DNA from: Parolsenella catena
GTDB taxonomy: Bacteria; Actinomycetota; Coriobacteriia; Coriobacteriales; Atopobiaceae
Direction: 5' to 3'
NCBI RefSeq assembly: GCF_003966955.1
Contig: NZ_AP019367.1
Span: 248,001-312,000, forward strand
DNA: 64,000 nt
Notes under the pieces: model-generated
What the model saw: the letters and a program-made list of their open reading frames with translations, nothing else
Database searches by the model: none
Told to the model about the DNA's origin: nothing
Made by a program: the position numbers and the translations under genes
Part shown: positions 51,082-61,099 of the stretch, in pieces
Layout of the letters: each line of letters starts with the position of its first letter
Numbering within the stretch: position 1 is the stretch's first letter

Positions 51082-52617
51082 ATGACACGCAAGATTGCCA
51101 TCTTTGACACCACCCTGCGCGACGGGGAGCAGTCTCCCGGCGCGTCCATGAACACTGAGGAGAAGCTCGTCATCGCACGCCAGCTCGTGCGCATGAACGT
51201 CGACGTCATCGAGGCGGGATTCCCCATCTCGAGTCCCGGTGACTTCAAGAGCGTCTCCGAGATTGGCAGAATCGCCGGTGGCGCCTGCACCGTCTGCGGC
51301 CTCACGCGCGCCGTGGACAAGGACATCGAGGTCGCGGCCGAGGCGCTCAAGACGGCCGGGCGCCCGCGCATCCACACCGGCCTGGGGGTCTCGCCCTCTC
51401 ACCTGCGCGACAAGCTCCACCTCACCGAGGAGCAGGCCATCGAGCGCGCCGTCCATGCCGTGAGCTACGCCCGCAAGTTCGTGGACGACGTCGAGTTCTA
51501 CGCCGAGGACGCCGGCCGCTCCGACCAGGAGTTCCTCGTGCGCATCGTCCAGGCGGCCGTGCGCGCCGGCGCCACCGTCGTCAACATCCCGGACACCACG
51601 GGCTACAACATGCCCTGGAACTTCGGCACGCGCATCGCAGACCTGCGCGAGCGCGTCGACGGCATCGAGGACGTCACCATCTCCGTCCACACGCACAACG
51701 ACCTGGGCATGGCCACGGCGCTGGCCCTCGACGCCGTCATGAACGGCGCCACGCAGATCGAGTGCACCATCAACGGCCTGGGCGAGCGAGCCGGCAACAC
51801 CTCGCTCGAGGAGGTCGTCATGGCCATCAAGATGCATGGCGAGGCGCTCGACGCCCACACGGACGTCGTGACGCGGGAGCTCACGCGCGCCAGCAAGCTC
51901 GTGAGCTCCATCACGGGCATCAACGTGCAGCCCAACAAGGCCATCGTGGGCGCGAACGCCTTCGCGCACTCCTCGGGCATCCACCAGGACGGCGTGCTCA
52001 AGGCCCGCGACACCTATGAGATCATCGACCCGGCCGACGTGGGCGCCGCCGGCTCCGAGATCATCCTCTCGGCCCGCTCCGGCCACGCGGCGCTGCGCCA
52101 CCGCCTCGGCGAGCTGGGCTACACGTTCGCCGACGAGGACTTCGACGACGTCTACAACCGCTTCCTGGAGATCGCCGACCAGAAGAAGGAGGTCTTCGAC
52201 GAGGACCTCGAGGCCATGGTCCAGGAGCGCCAGCGTGACGTGAAGGCCGTCTACACGCTCGACGCGCTGCAGGTCTCCTGCGGAGACCCCCTCGTGCCCA
52301 CGGCCACGGCCACGATCACCGACGAGGTGGGCGCCACCCACGTCGTGTGCGCCACGGGCAGCGGCCCGGTTGACGCCGCGTACAAGGCCATCGACAAGGT
52401 CGTGGCCGTGCACGGCGACCTGTCCGAGTTCAACGTCAAGGCCATCACGCGCGGCATCGACGCCATCGGCGAGGTCACGGTGCGCATCACGGCCGACGAC
52501 GGCAAGATCTACACCGGCCGCGGCGCGGACAACGACATCATCGTGAGCTCCGCGAAGGCCTACGTGAACGCCGTGAACCGCATGATTCAGACCACCCGCT
52601 CCAAGGAGGGCAAGTAA
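51082..52617 (+). CDS. leuA: 2-isopropylmalate synthase
   Basis: First committed step to leucine: condenses 2-ketoisovalerate and acetyl-CoA. The 511-residue protein has the catalytic TIM barrel ([43 protein letters not shown]) and a C-terminal LeuA dimer domain (residues about 380-505) where leucine binds as feedback inhibitor. AAGGAGCAGCC precedes the ATG 51082; upstream in-frame codons lie in the attenuator. Confidence 0.96.
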   Translation: MTRKIAIFDTTLRDGEQSPGASMNTEEKLVIARQLVRMNVDVIEAGFPISSPGDFKSVSEIGRIAGGACTVCGLTRAVDKDIEVAAEALKTAGRPRIHTGLGVSPSHLRDKLHLTEEQAIERAVHAVSYARKFVDDVEFYAEDAGRSDQEFLVRIVQAAVRAGATVVNIPDTTGYNMPWNFGTRIADLRERVDGIEDVTISVHTHNDLGMATALALDAVMNGATQIECTINGLGERAGNTSLEEVVMAIKMHGEALDAHTDVVTRELTRASKLVSSITGINVQPNKAIVGANAFAHSSGIHQDGVLKARDTYEIIDPADVGAAGSEIILSARSGHAALRHRLGELGYTFADEDFDDVYNRFLEIADQKKEVFDEDLEAMVQERQRDVKAVYTLDALQVSCGDPLVPTATATITDEVGATHVVCATGSGPVDAAYKAIDKVVAVHGDLSEFNVKAITRGIDAIGEVTVRITADDGKIYTGRGADNDIIVSSAKAYVNAVNRMIQTTRSKEGK

Positions 52618-53883
<1,266 letters not shown>

Positions 53884-53912
53884 CCCGGCCCAACGAACCA
53901 GAAGGGAATCAC

Positions 53913-54419
53913 ATGCAGTTCAAGGGAACCGTATTCCGCTATGGCCGCGACATCGACACCGACGTCATCATCCCGGCCCGCTACCTCAACACGTCCGACC
54001 CCGCCGAGCTCGCCAAGCACTGCCTCGAGGACCTCGACAAGACGTTCGTCTCGCGCGTGAAGCCCGGCGACATCGTCGTGGCCGACGAGAACTTCGGCTG
54101 CGGGTCGAGCCGCGAGCACGCCCCCGTGTGCATCAAGGCCGCCGGCGTCTCGTGCGTCATCGCCAAGAGCTTCGCGCGCATCTTCTACCGCAACTCGATC
54201 AACATGGGCCTGCCCATCCTCGAGTGCCCGGAGGCCTGCGACGCCATCTCCGACGGCGACGTCGTGAGCGTGGACGCAGACACCGGCACCATCACGAACG
54301 AGACGACCGGCGCCGTCTTCCACGCGCAGCCGTTCCCGCCGTTCATCCAGGAGATCATCAACGCGGGCGGCCTCGTGGCACGCACGAAGGCAAAGCTCGC
54401 CGCACGGAAGGAGGCCTAG
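53913..54419 (+). CDS. leuD: 3-isopropylmalate dehydratase small subunit
   Basis: 168-residue swivel domain partner of LeuC. Motifs [17 protein letters not shown], the [13 protein letters not shown] loop that contacts substrate, and [15 protein letters not shown] are all present. AGAAGG precedes the ATG at 53913. Short type matching the LeuC above. Confidence 0.95.
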   Translation: MQFKGTVFRYGRDIDTDVIIPARYLNTSDPAELAKHCLEDLDKTFVSRVKPGDIVVADENFGCGSSREHAPVCIKAAGVSCVIAKSFARIFYRNSINMGLPILECPEACDAISDGDVVSVDADTGTITNETTGAVFHAQPFPPFIQEIINAGGLVARTKAKLAARKEA

Positions 54420-54422
54420 GCC

Positions 54423-55535
54423 ATGGCCGAGAAGACCTACAGGATCTGCTGCCTGCCGGGTGACGGCATTGGCCCGGAGATCATCGCCGAGGGCAAGAAG
54501 GTGCTGGCCGCGGTGGGCGAGCGCGCCGGCGTCGAGTTTGCGTTCGAGGACCACCTGATTGGCGGCGCCGCCATCGACGCCTGCGCAGACCCGCTGCCCG
54601 CAGAGACGCTCGACGCCGCGCGCGCGAGCGACGCGGTGCTGCTCGCGAGCGTGGGCGGTCCCAAGTGGGACTCCACCGACCCTGCCGCCCCGCGCCCGGA
54701 GCAGGGCCTGCTGCGCATCCGCAAGGAGCTGGGCCTGTACACCAACCTGCGCCCGGTCAAGATCTATGACGCGCTCGCCGGCGCCTCGACGCTGCGCCCC
54801 GAGGTCATCAGGGGCGTGGACATGGTGCTCGTCCGCGAGCTTACGGGCGGCATCTACTTTGGTAGCCACGAGCGCTTCTACGACGAGGGCGGCGCGGGCG
54901 TGGGCGGCGCGGCCGGCCAGCGCGCGGTTGACGTCATGGAGTACCGCGAGTACGAGGTGGAGCGCATCGCCCGTCAGGCGTTCGAGGCAGCCCGCAAGCG
55001 CCGTGGCAAGGTCACGAGCGTGGACAAGCGCAACGTGCTCGAGACGAGCCGCATGTGGCGCGAGGTCGTGCATCGCGTCCACGACGAGCAGTACCCGGAC
55101 GTGGAGCTCGAGGACCTTCTCGTGGACAACACGGCCATGCAGCTCATCAACCGCCCGGCCGACTTTGACGTCGTGGTGACCGAGAATATGTTCGGCGACA
55201 TCCTGTCCGACGAGGCCGCCCAGATCACGGGCTCGCTCGGCATGCTTGCTTCGGCATCGCTCGGCGACGGCGTGAGCCTGTTCGAGCCGAGCGCCGGCTC
55301 CGCGCCCGACATCGCGGGCCAGGGCATCGCCAACCCGCTCGCGCAGATTCTCTCGGCCGCGATGCTGCTCACCTACGCGCTCGACATGGGCGAGCAGGCC
55401 GCCTGGATCGAGGACGCCGTGGCCCGCGTGCTCGACGAGGGCTGGCGCACCCGCGACATCGCCGACGAGGGCACGCCCGCCGACCACATCCTCGGCACCG
55501 CCGAGATGGGCGACAGGGTCGTCGCCGCCCTGTAG
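54423..55535 (+). CDS. leuB: 3-isopropylmalate dehydrogenase
   Basis: NAD-dependent oxidative decarboxylation to 2-ketoisocaproate. The 370 residues include LPGDGIGPEI, the substrate-binding arginines in LRIRKELGLYTNLRPVK, the catalytic ELTGGIYFG, and the metal-binding VTENMFGDILSDEAAQITGSLG with GSAPDIAGQGIANP. Last gene of leuACDB, 3 bp after leuD with GGAGG within the leuD end. Confidence 0.96.
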   Translation: MAEKTYRICCLPGDGIGPEIIAEGKKVLAAVGERAGVEFAFEDHLIGGAAIDACADPLPAETLDAARASDAVLLASVGGPKWDSTDPAAPRPEQGLLRIRKELGLYTNLRPVKIYDALAGASTLRPEVIRGVDMVLVRELTGGIYFGSHERFYDEGGAGVGGAAGQRAVDVMEYREYEVERIARQAFEAARKRRGKVTSVDKRNVLETSRMWREVVHRVHDEQYPDVELEDLLVDNTAMQLINRPADFDVVVTENMFGDILSDEAAQITGSLGMLASASLGDGVSLFEPSAGSAPDIAGQGIANPLAQILSAAMLLTYALDMGEQAAWIEDAVARVLDEGWRTRDIADEGTPADHILGTAEMGDRVVAAL

Positions 55536-55536
55536 T

Positions 55537-55600
55537 GCCATTGGGTGCCATTGGGGACGGGTTCCTCTGTCATGCCATTGGGGACGGGTTCGTTTGTCAC
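55537..55600. repeat. Tandem GGGGACGGG-family repeats after leuB
   Basis: TGCCATTGGGGACGGGTTCC (55546) and TGCCATTGGGGACGGGTTCG (55573), period 27, each followed by TCTGTCA or TTTGTCA; a partial third TGCCATTGG starts at 55537. Confidence 0.85.
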
Positions 55601-55603
55601 ATG

Positions 55604-55642
55604 CGAGCGCCCGGCTGGCCGCGCTGCCAGTCGGGCGCTTTT
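55604..55642 (+). terminator. Terminator after leuB
   Basis: Stem AGCGCCCG(G)CTGG…CCAGTCGGGCGCT (55606-55639) followed by TTTT. Confidence 0.75.
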
Positions 55643-55680
55643 CGTGAGCGGGGGGCGTACCCCTGTTCACGCCTGTTCGT

Positions 55681-56865
55681 TTACTTGACGGGGATGGTGA
55701 CGTCGCCCACGGTAACGGAGACGATATCGGAGGGCTCGCGCAACTGGGTAAAGGTGTAGGAGCTCGAGACGCTCGTTATGCCGTTAGCGTTCTCGCTCGA
55801 GGTGGCGCCGCCGCGCGTGGCGTCCTCGGTCGTGCCGTCCGCGAACGTGACGGTGATGGGGAGCCCGAAGATCTTCTCGAACTCGGCCGAGACCTGTGGT
55901 GACTCTTCGCCGCCCTCCCAGCCCTGGAGATCTGCCTGGTAGGCGACCGTGTAGTCAACGGTGACGCCGATGGGGGAGACCTGGACCTTGTCGATGGTTG
56001 CGTCGTTGCCTGCGAACGTCGTCTGCCCGGCGGCGAGATTGACGGTGGCGTCCTCGTAGTTGAGCTCGAACGTGAGGTCCCACGTGCCCGACGCGAGGTT
56101 CTCTCCCGACTTGACGTGTGCGCGGTACTCCTCGGGGGCGAAGCTCTCGATGTCGCTGAGGTGAACGTGGCAGGTCTGGCCGTTGAGGCTCGAGGCGCTG
56201 CCAAAGTCCACGTGGTCGAACTGCCTGACGTAGCGCAGCGTCGTGTTGGAGCTGACGTCGGGGTTGTAGATGAAGCTCGAGCCCGCGATTGAGGTTGCGC
56301 CGTCGATCGTCACGTCGTCGCTCGAGAACATGAGCGCGAGGATCTTGTTGTCGGTGTTCTCGCTCGCCCTTCCCATCATGAGACCGGTGACGTCGAAGGG
56401 CTGGCCGTCGTCGCGGGTGATGTCGAAGACGACGGTGCAGCCGTTGGCGTCGCCGATGACGGCCTGGGCCGTGATGGTCACGCCGTTGCTCGTGGCGGAA
56501 GCCCCGATGGGACGGCCGATCTTGTCGATGATCTCGGTCTGGGCGGGCGCCGTGCCAAAGACGTCGGCGAAGACCTGGGAGGGTGCGGGCAGGACGCCTG
56601 CGGCCACGGCAACGGTGCCGCCACCCACGGCGATCGCGAGCGCCGCGGCGACGGCCGCGATGCGGGCCCAGCCATGGTGGCGGTGATGCCTGGGCATGCG
56701 TAGGACCTGGGCGGTCTCGGCAGGCGTTGCGGGCCTCTCAGCCGAGGCCTTGGTGGTGCGGGCGCCCGTTTTGGCCTTGAGGCTCTCTACCAGGCGCTTC
56801 TTCTCGTTGTCGGAAAAGCTCAGGTTGTCCAGGGCCTCGGTGTAGCTATGCAAAGTCGAAGACAT
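55681..56865 (-). CDS. Membrane anti-sigma factor with DUF4179 domain
   Basis: 394-residue single-pass membrane protein. The cytosolic head of about 66 residues (YTEALDNLSFSDNEKKRLVESL) is followed by a transmembrane helix (IAAVAAALAIAVGGGTVAVAAGV, residues about 68-90) and a large extracytoplasmic region of DUF4179 type. Its gene overlaps the 3' end of the ECF sigma gene by 20 bp, the usual sigma/anti-sigma pairing. Signal sensed is unknown. Function is inferred from architecture and pairing. Confidence 0.8.
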   Translation of the reverse strand: MSSTLHSYTEALDNLSFSDNEKKRLVESLKAKTGARTTKASAERPATPAETAQVLRMPRHHRHHGWARIAAVAAALAIAVGGGTVAVAAGVLPAPSQVFADVFGTAPAQTEIIDKIGRPIGASATSNGVTITAQAVIGDANGCTVVFDITRDDGQPFDVTGLMMGRASENTDNKILALMFSSDDVTIDGATSIAGSSFIYNPDVSSNTTLRYVRQFDHVDFGSASSLNGQTCHVHLSDIESFAPEEYRAHVKSGENLASGTWDLTFELNYEDATVNLAAGQTTFAGNDATIDKVQVSPIGVTVDYTVAYQADLQGWEGGEESPQVSAEFEKIFGLPITVTFADGTTEDATRGGATSSENANGITSVSSSYTFTQLREPSDIVSVTVGDVTIPVK

Positions 56866-57445
56866 CGTCGTCTCCCTTCAGCGTTTCTCGGAGCTGGGCT
56901 CGGGCGCGCGAGAGTCGCTTTGCGATCGCGGCCTCGCTGGCGCCTGTGATCGCGGAGATGGCTTGCATGGGGTAGCCCTCGTAGTAGTGCAGGTAGATGG
57001 CAATGCGCATGTCTTGCGGCAGGGCCATGACCGCGTCGAGCACGCGCGACTGGGCGGCGTGGGCCTCGTCCTCCGTCTGTGCGGGTTGGGCGGCGGGCTC
57101 GGGCACGTCTTCGAGGGCTACCTGCTGCCGCGACGCCGCCCGCCTCAGCTGGTCCTTGCACAGGTTGATGGCCACGCGGATGACCCAGGCGCGCTCGTGA
57201 TCCTCTGAGCGGAAGGGCTGCTCTTGCGCGAGCGCCTTGAGGAGGACCTCCTGGCAGATGTCCTCGGCATCCGCGTAGTTGTGCAGGTAGGTGTAACTCA
57301 CGCGAAGTATCGTGTCTGCGTAGCTCTCCACCAACCGTTCCGGCGTGAGCGGTAACGCGGCCGTCTTCGGGCATGCGGGGGTGACGCTGGTTCTTGCACC
57401 TTGCACGAGACCTCCCTTCAATGCCACGGCTGTATCCATTGTCAT
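56846..57445 (-). CDS. ECF-type RNA polymerase sigma factor
   Basis: 199-residue sigma-70 family protein with region 2 (ILRVSYTYLHNYADAEDICQEVLLKAL, then AWVIRVAINLCKDQLRR) and region 4 (LPQDMRIAIYLHYYEGYPMQAIS and ASEAAIAKRLSRARAQLR). No region 3. About 32 extra residues precede region 2; the true start could be the internal M3. The overlapping anti-sigma gene suggests a two-gene operon that may regulate itself. Confidence 0.9.
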   Translation of the reverse strand: MTMDTAVALKGGLVQGARTSVTPACPKTAALPLTPERLVESYADTILRVSYTYLHNYADAEDICQEVLLKALAQEQPFRSEDHERAWVIRVAINLCKDQLRRAASRQQVALEDVPEPAAQPAQTEDEAHAAQSRVLDAVMALPQDMRIAIYLHYYEGYPMQAISAITGASEAAIAKRLSRARAQLRETLKGDDDVFDFA

Positions 57446-57566
57446 GCTCCTCGTCTGTGTTGGCTGGCGGGACTGGCGCCGAGTCCCCTTTGTCTACAAC
57501 ACGGGCGAGGAGACAAAACCTGACAAGGAATGTGGGAAAAGAGCGGTTTGTGAGGGCTTGTTTTGC

Positions 57567-57687
57567 TAAGTGAGCGGGCATGCGCCGGCAGCCTGAGTAG
57601 ACCACCGGCGCATGCTGAGAAAACCGCAGGTAAACGGTTTGTCGTTTTTGGCTATACCTGGCGGGAGCCAGTTTGCCCGCTCACTTA
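57567..57687. repeat. Nested palindromic element overlapping the mgtA stop
   Basis: Outer arms TAAGTGAGCGGGCA (57567-57580) and TGCCCGCTCACTTA (57674-57687) are perfect. Inside, CATGCGCCGG (57579-57588) pairs with CCGGCGCATG (57605-57614). The right arm includes the mgtA stop codon. It may end mgtA transcription or be a small mobile palindrome. Confidence 0.8.
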
Positions 57688-60459
57688 GAGCAGACTGCCG
57701 TTTCGGCGGACGTAGCGGCGCTTGGCGAGCATAGCGAGCGCCGCGTAACCCGCGACCATCGTGGCGAGAATCGGCCAGAACGTGGCCGGGAGCGCGCAGA
57801 AGTCGAGCGCGGCGCCGAGCGGGGTCACCGGCAGCACACAGGCAACGGCGATGCCCGTCGCGCCCAGGGCGCACAGCGGCAAGCTCGCGCGGCTACCCAC
57901 GAACGGGACCTTCTCGGTGCGAATGAGATGCACCACGAGCGTCTGCGTCCACATGCTCTCGACGAACCAGCCCGCCTGGAAGGTGCCGACGAACAGCGCC
58001 TGGCCCGCGGCGTCGAGCGTGCCCCAGGCGCCGCCCGCGACGGCGGGGCACACGAAGAAGAAGAGCGCCGCGAAGGTGAGGATGTCGAAGACCGAGCTCA
58101 GCGGGCCAAACGCGACCATGAAGCGGCGCACGGACGCGGTGTCCCAGCGCCGCGGGGTGCGGATGGCGTCCTCGTCGACGTTGTCCCAGGGGATGGCCGT
58201 GCAGGTGAGGTCGTAGATCAGGTTGAGCAGGAGGAGCTGGACGGCCGTCATGGGCAGGAACGGCAGCAGCGCCGCCGCCACGAGGACGCTCGCGATGTTG
58301 CCGAAGTTCGAGCTGACGGTCATCTTCACGTACTTGATCACGTTCGCGTAGGTGCGACGCCCGCACTCGATGCCGCGCTCGAGGACCATGAGGTCCTTCT
58401 CGAGCAGGATGATGTCGGCGGCCTCGCGGGCCACGTCCACGGCGGAGTCAACGGAGATGCCGCAGTCGCTCTCGCGCATGGCGGCGGCATCGTTCACGCC
58501 GTCTCCCATGTAGGCTACGGCGTGCCCCAGGCCGCGCAGCGTGCGCACGACACGAGCCTTCTGAGCTGGGGAAAGTTTGGCGAAGATGTTCGTGCGCTGC
58601 ACGGCGTCGGCGAGCTCGCCATCGTTCATCGCCTCGACGTCCACGCCGGTGAGCACGTGCTCGGCGTCGATGCCGATGGCGCGGCAGACGTGGGCGGCCA
58701 CGCGCGGCGAGTCTCCGGTAAGCACCTTCGTGGCCACGCCGTGGGCCGCGAGCGCACGGATGGCTGCGGCCGAGCTCTCCTTGGGCGGGTCGAGGAAGGC
58801 GAGGTAGCCGATGAGCACCATGTTGCGCTCGTCTGCGACCGTGAGCGTGGCGGCGCCGGCGGGCTCGTTCTTGCGCGCCACGCCGAGCACGCGCATGCCC
58901 TCATCGGCCAGGGCCTCGCCTCGGCGCACGACCTGGGTGCGCAGCTCGTCAGTGAGTGGGAGCACCTGGCCATCGACCTCGACGCTCGAGCAGACGGCGA
59001 GAACCTCCTCGAGCGCTCCCTTGGTCACCATGCGCGTGTGGCCGGCGGCGTCTCCCACCACGACGGACAAGCGCCTGCGCTCGAAGTCGAACGGCAGCTC
59101 GTCGATGCCGTGGTAGCGCTCCGCGAGCTCCTCGGCCGTGGTGGTGCTGCCGACCGTGGCATTCACCTCGTCGGTTCCCTCGGCAAGCGCCCGCTCGACG
59201 ATGGCGTTGTCGATGAGGTTCTTCACGCCGGTTGAGAAGTAACTGTTGAGGAACGCGTAACGCAGCACGCGCGCGTCCTCGCGGCCGTTGACGTCGAGGT
59301 GGCGCTCGAGCACGATGCGGTCCTCGGTGAGCGTGCCGGTCTTGTCGGTGCACAGGACGTCGATGGCGCCGAGGTCCTGGATGGCGTCGAGCCGCTTGAC
59401 GATGACGTGGTGGCGGGAGAGGTCGACGGCGCCCTTGCCCAGGCAAGTGGTGACGAGCATGGGCAGCATCTCCGGGGTGAGCCCCACGGCGACGGACAGC
59501 GAGAAGAGCAGCGCGGAGACCCAGTCGCCCTTCGTGGCGCCCGAGACAACGAACACCACGGGCAGCATGGCGAGCATGAGACGCATGAGCAGGCGGCTCG
59601 TGGACTTGATGCCTGCGTCGAACGAGGTCTCGCGCTTGCGGCCGGCGAGCGTGCCGGTGGCCTCGCCGAACATCGTGCGCGCGCCGGTCGCTACAACGAT
59701 GCCGCGTGCGTTGCCCGAGATGACGGTGGAGCCCATGAACGCGAGGCTTTCGAGGTCGGTGAGGGCGGGGGCGCTGGCAGCGGCCGTGGCGCTGGCGTCT
59801 GCGGCCAGGCTTGCGCGCTTCTCGACGGGCTCGGACTCGCCGGTGAGCGAGGCCTGGCTCACGAAGAGGTCGCGGGCGGAGAAAATGCGCAGGTCGGCAG
59901 GGACGACGTCGCCCGAGGAGAGGTGCACGACGTCGCCGATGACGATCTCGTCGATGGGTGTCTCGTTGCCGCCGTCGCCATCACGCTCGACCTCGGCGCA
60001 GGACTCGACCATCTCGGCCAGCGCCTCGGCGGCCACGGTGCTCTTCTCGTCCTGAATGAAGCGGAGCACGCCCGAGACGAGCACCATCGTGCCAATGATG
60101 AGCGGGGTGGAAAGGTCTCGGTCGGCGCCGGTGGCGAAGATCCAGTCCGTGAGGACCGAGACCGCCGCGATGAACACGAGGATGTAGGTGAAGGGGTCCG
60201 CGAACGCGGCGAGCAGGCGAAGCGGCAGCGGGCGCTTGGTGGCCTGGGCCACGGCGTTTGCCCCGTAGAACTCGCGGGCGGCATCTACCCGCTCGGCAGC
60301 GAGGCCCTCCTCGGAGCTGTTGAGCTCGCGGAAGAGCTCGGGCATGGTGGCGGTTGCGGCGTGGCGCAGCCACTGCTGCTGGCCGGCCGCCTGGTTGCCC
60401 CTCCTTGCGGGGCTCTGGCTGTTCTTGTCCACGCGAACGAAGAGGTTGCGCATCGTCAT
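57685..60459 (-). CDS. mgtA: Magnesium-importing P-type ATPase
   Basis: 924-residue P3B-type ATPase. Actuator TGES (SLTGESEPVEKR), phosphorylation site CTDKTGTLTEDRI, ATP-binding DPPKESSAAAIRAL, hinge MGDGVNDAAAMRESDCGISVDSAVDVAREAADIILLEKDL. The last motif with VNDAAAM and DILLEKDL is typical of MgtA/MgtB rather than Ca or K/Na pumps. The N-terminal tail is rich in Gln and basic residues. GCGAGG precedes the ATG at 60459. Preceded by a 235-nt leader with a small ORF. Confidence 0.93.
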   Translation of the reverse strand: MTMRNLFVRVDKNSQSPARRGNQAAGQQQWLRHAATATMPELFRELNSSEEGLAAERVDAAREFYGANAVAQATKRPLPLRLLAAFADPFTYILVFIAAVSVLTDWIFATGADRDLSTPLIIGTMVLVSGVLRFIQDEKSTVAAEALAEMVESCAEVERDGDGGNETPIDEIVIGDVVHLSSGDVVPADLRIFSARDLFVSQASLTGESEPVEKRASLAADASATAAASAPALTDLESLAFMGSTVISGNARGIVVATGARTMFGEATGTLAGRKRETSFDAGIKSTSRLLMRLMLAMLPVVFVVSGATKGDWVSALLFSLSVAVGLTPEMLPMLVTTCLGKGAVDLSRHHVIVKRLDAIQDLGAIDVLCTDKTGTLTEDRIVLERHLDVNGREDARVLRYAFLNSYFSTGVKNLIDNAIVERALAEGTDEVNATVGSTTTAEELAERYHGIDELPFDFERRRLSVVVGDAAGHTRMVTKGALEEVLAVCSSVEVDGQVLPLTDELRTQVVRRGEALADEGMRVLGVARKNEPAGAATLTVADERNMVLIGYLAFLDPPKESSAAAIRALAAHGVATKVLTGDSPRVAAHVCRAIGIDAEHVLTGVDVEAMNDGELADAVQRTNIFAKLSPAQKARVVRTLRGLGHAVAYMGDGVNDAAAMRESDCGISVDSAVDVAREAADIILLEKDLMVLERGIECGRRTYANVIKYVKMTVSSNFGNIASVLVAAALLPFLPMTAVQLLLLNLIYDLTCTAIPWDNVDEDAIRTPRRWDTASVRRFMVAFGPLSSVFDILTFAALFFFVCPAVAGGAWGTLDAAGQALFVGTFQAGWFVESMWTQTLVVHLIRTEKVPFVGSRASLPLCALGATGIAVACVLPVTPLGAALDFCALPATFWPILATMVAGYAALAMLAKRRYVRRNGSLL

Positions 60460-60477
60460 GGCGCACCTCGCAATCCC

Positions 60478-60520
60478 GGGATACGAGAAGGGCCCCGGCT
60501 AGACGCCTGGGCCCTGGAGG
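60478..60520 (-). promoter_or_regulatory. Hairpin in the mgtA leader
   Basis: On the minus strand GGGCCCAGGC and GCCGGGGCCC form a stem with one mismatch and a GTCTA loop, followed by TTCTCGTATC. A GCACATGATGTGC palindrome lies just upstream (60519-60531). Candidate attenuation structure before mgtA. Confidence 0.45.
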
Positions 60521-60552
60521 CACATCATGTGCGACCGCGCGACGGCCTGCGG

Positions 60553-60648
60553 CTACGCGCGACGAGCGACCGCCATCCCGAGGGCGGGCGCCTCCTCCAC
60601 GGACTGTGGGACTTGGGTTCTGTGACTGTGACTGGAACCTTCGGACAT
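60553..60648 (-). CDS. Possible mgtA leader peptide
   Basis: 31-codon ORF (MSEGSSHSHRTQVPQSVEEA followed by PALGMAVARRA) with a strong GGGAGG 7 bp upstream, located 45 nt after the predicted mgtA transcription start and ending 93 nt before mgtA. Leader peptides upstream of mgtA are known in Salmonella (mgtL), but this one is not similar in sequence. It contains acidic and proline pairs (VEEAP) that could matter for magnesium-sensitive translation. Existence supported by ribosome binding site and position only. Confidence 0.5.
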   Translation of the reverse strand: MSEGSSHSHRTQVPQSVEEAPALGMAVARRA

Positions 60649-60701
60649 GACGCACCTCCCTGGTGCCTGGGGCAGGGCCCGTACTGATGGCCTGCGGGAT
60701 A

Positions 60702-60730
60702 ATAACAAATCTCGCCTGGCATGTTTGTAA
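60702..60730 (-). promoter_or_regulatory. mgtA promoter
   Basis: Minus strand: TTACAA (60730-60725), 17-bp spacer, TGTTAT (60707-60702), in a locally AT-rich patch. From here to 60964 no gene is supported; an AAAAAAC/GTTTTTT hairpin lies at 60847-60867. Confidence 0.55.
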
Positions 60731-60964
60731 TGACTTTGCAAGGCTGTTCCGCGAACGGTATGGCGCGGTTCTCGTTCATGTGCCCTTCACAACCAGCTGT
60801 GTCTTGACGGTAGTGTTTACCTGGTACTTTATTGCTCAGACGCTCGAAAAAACGTGTCAGGTTTTTTGTCAGATTTCTGTTGGGCTCGCTCGGGTGCCAT
60901 TCCTTGCCGGTAACCGGGCGGTCGCGGGGAGGCGCGGTCGCCCCTGCAGAATTAGCAGACACGC

Positions 60965-61082
60965 AAGTACGCAGATTATTTGCGATGCCGCGGGTATTCA
61001 GCCGCCTTGAGCGACAAAACGGAACGTAATGGCTCGCACATGGCCGGAGATTCTGGCGACATCTCAGCGAATCTGCGTACTT
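60965..61082. repeat. AAGTACGCAGATT inverted pair, left
   Basis: AAGTACGCAGATT at 60965-60977 and its inverse AATCTGCGTACTT at 61070-61082, 92 bp apart, ending 17 bp before the nuclease gene. The same pair lies on the other side of the gene. Confidence 0.9.
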
Positions 61083-61099
61083 AGGACATCCGTTGCGAT

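Noticed and set aside
60460-60700. M-box magnesium riboswitch upstream of mgtA
   Set aside because: The length is suitable, but the conserved GGTGAGGCTCC-like elements are not recognisable; GGGAGGTGCGTC is better explained as a ribosome binding site for the leader ORF.
60663-61010. 115-codon plus-strand frame with a hydrophobic run, and a minus-strand frame at 60525-60962
   Set aside because: Both overlap the mgtA promoter and leader or the left inverted repeat, lack a ribosome binding site and match no family I recognise.
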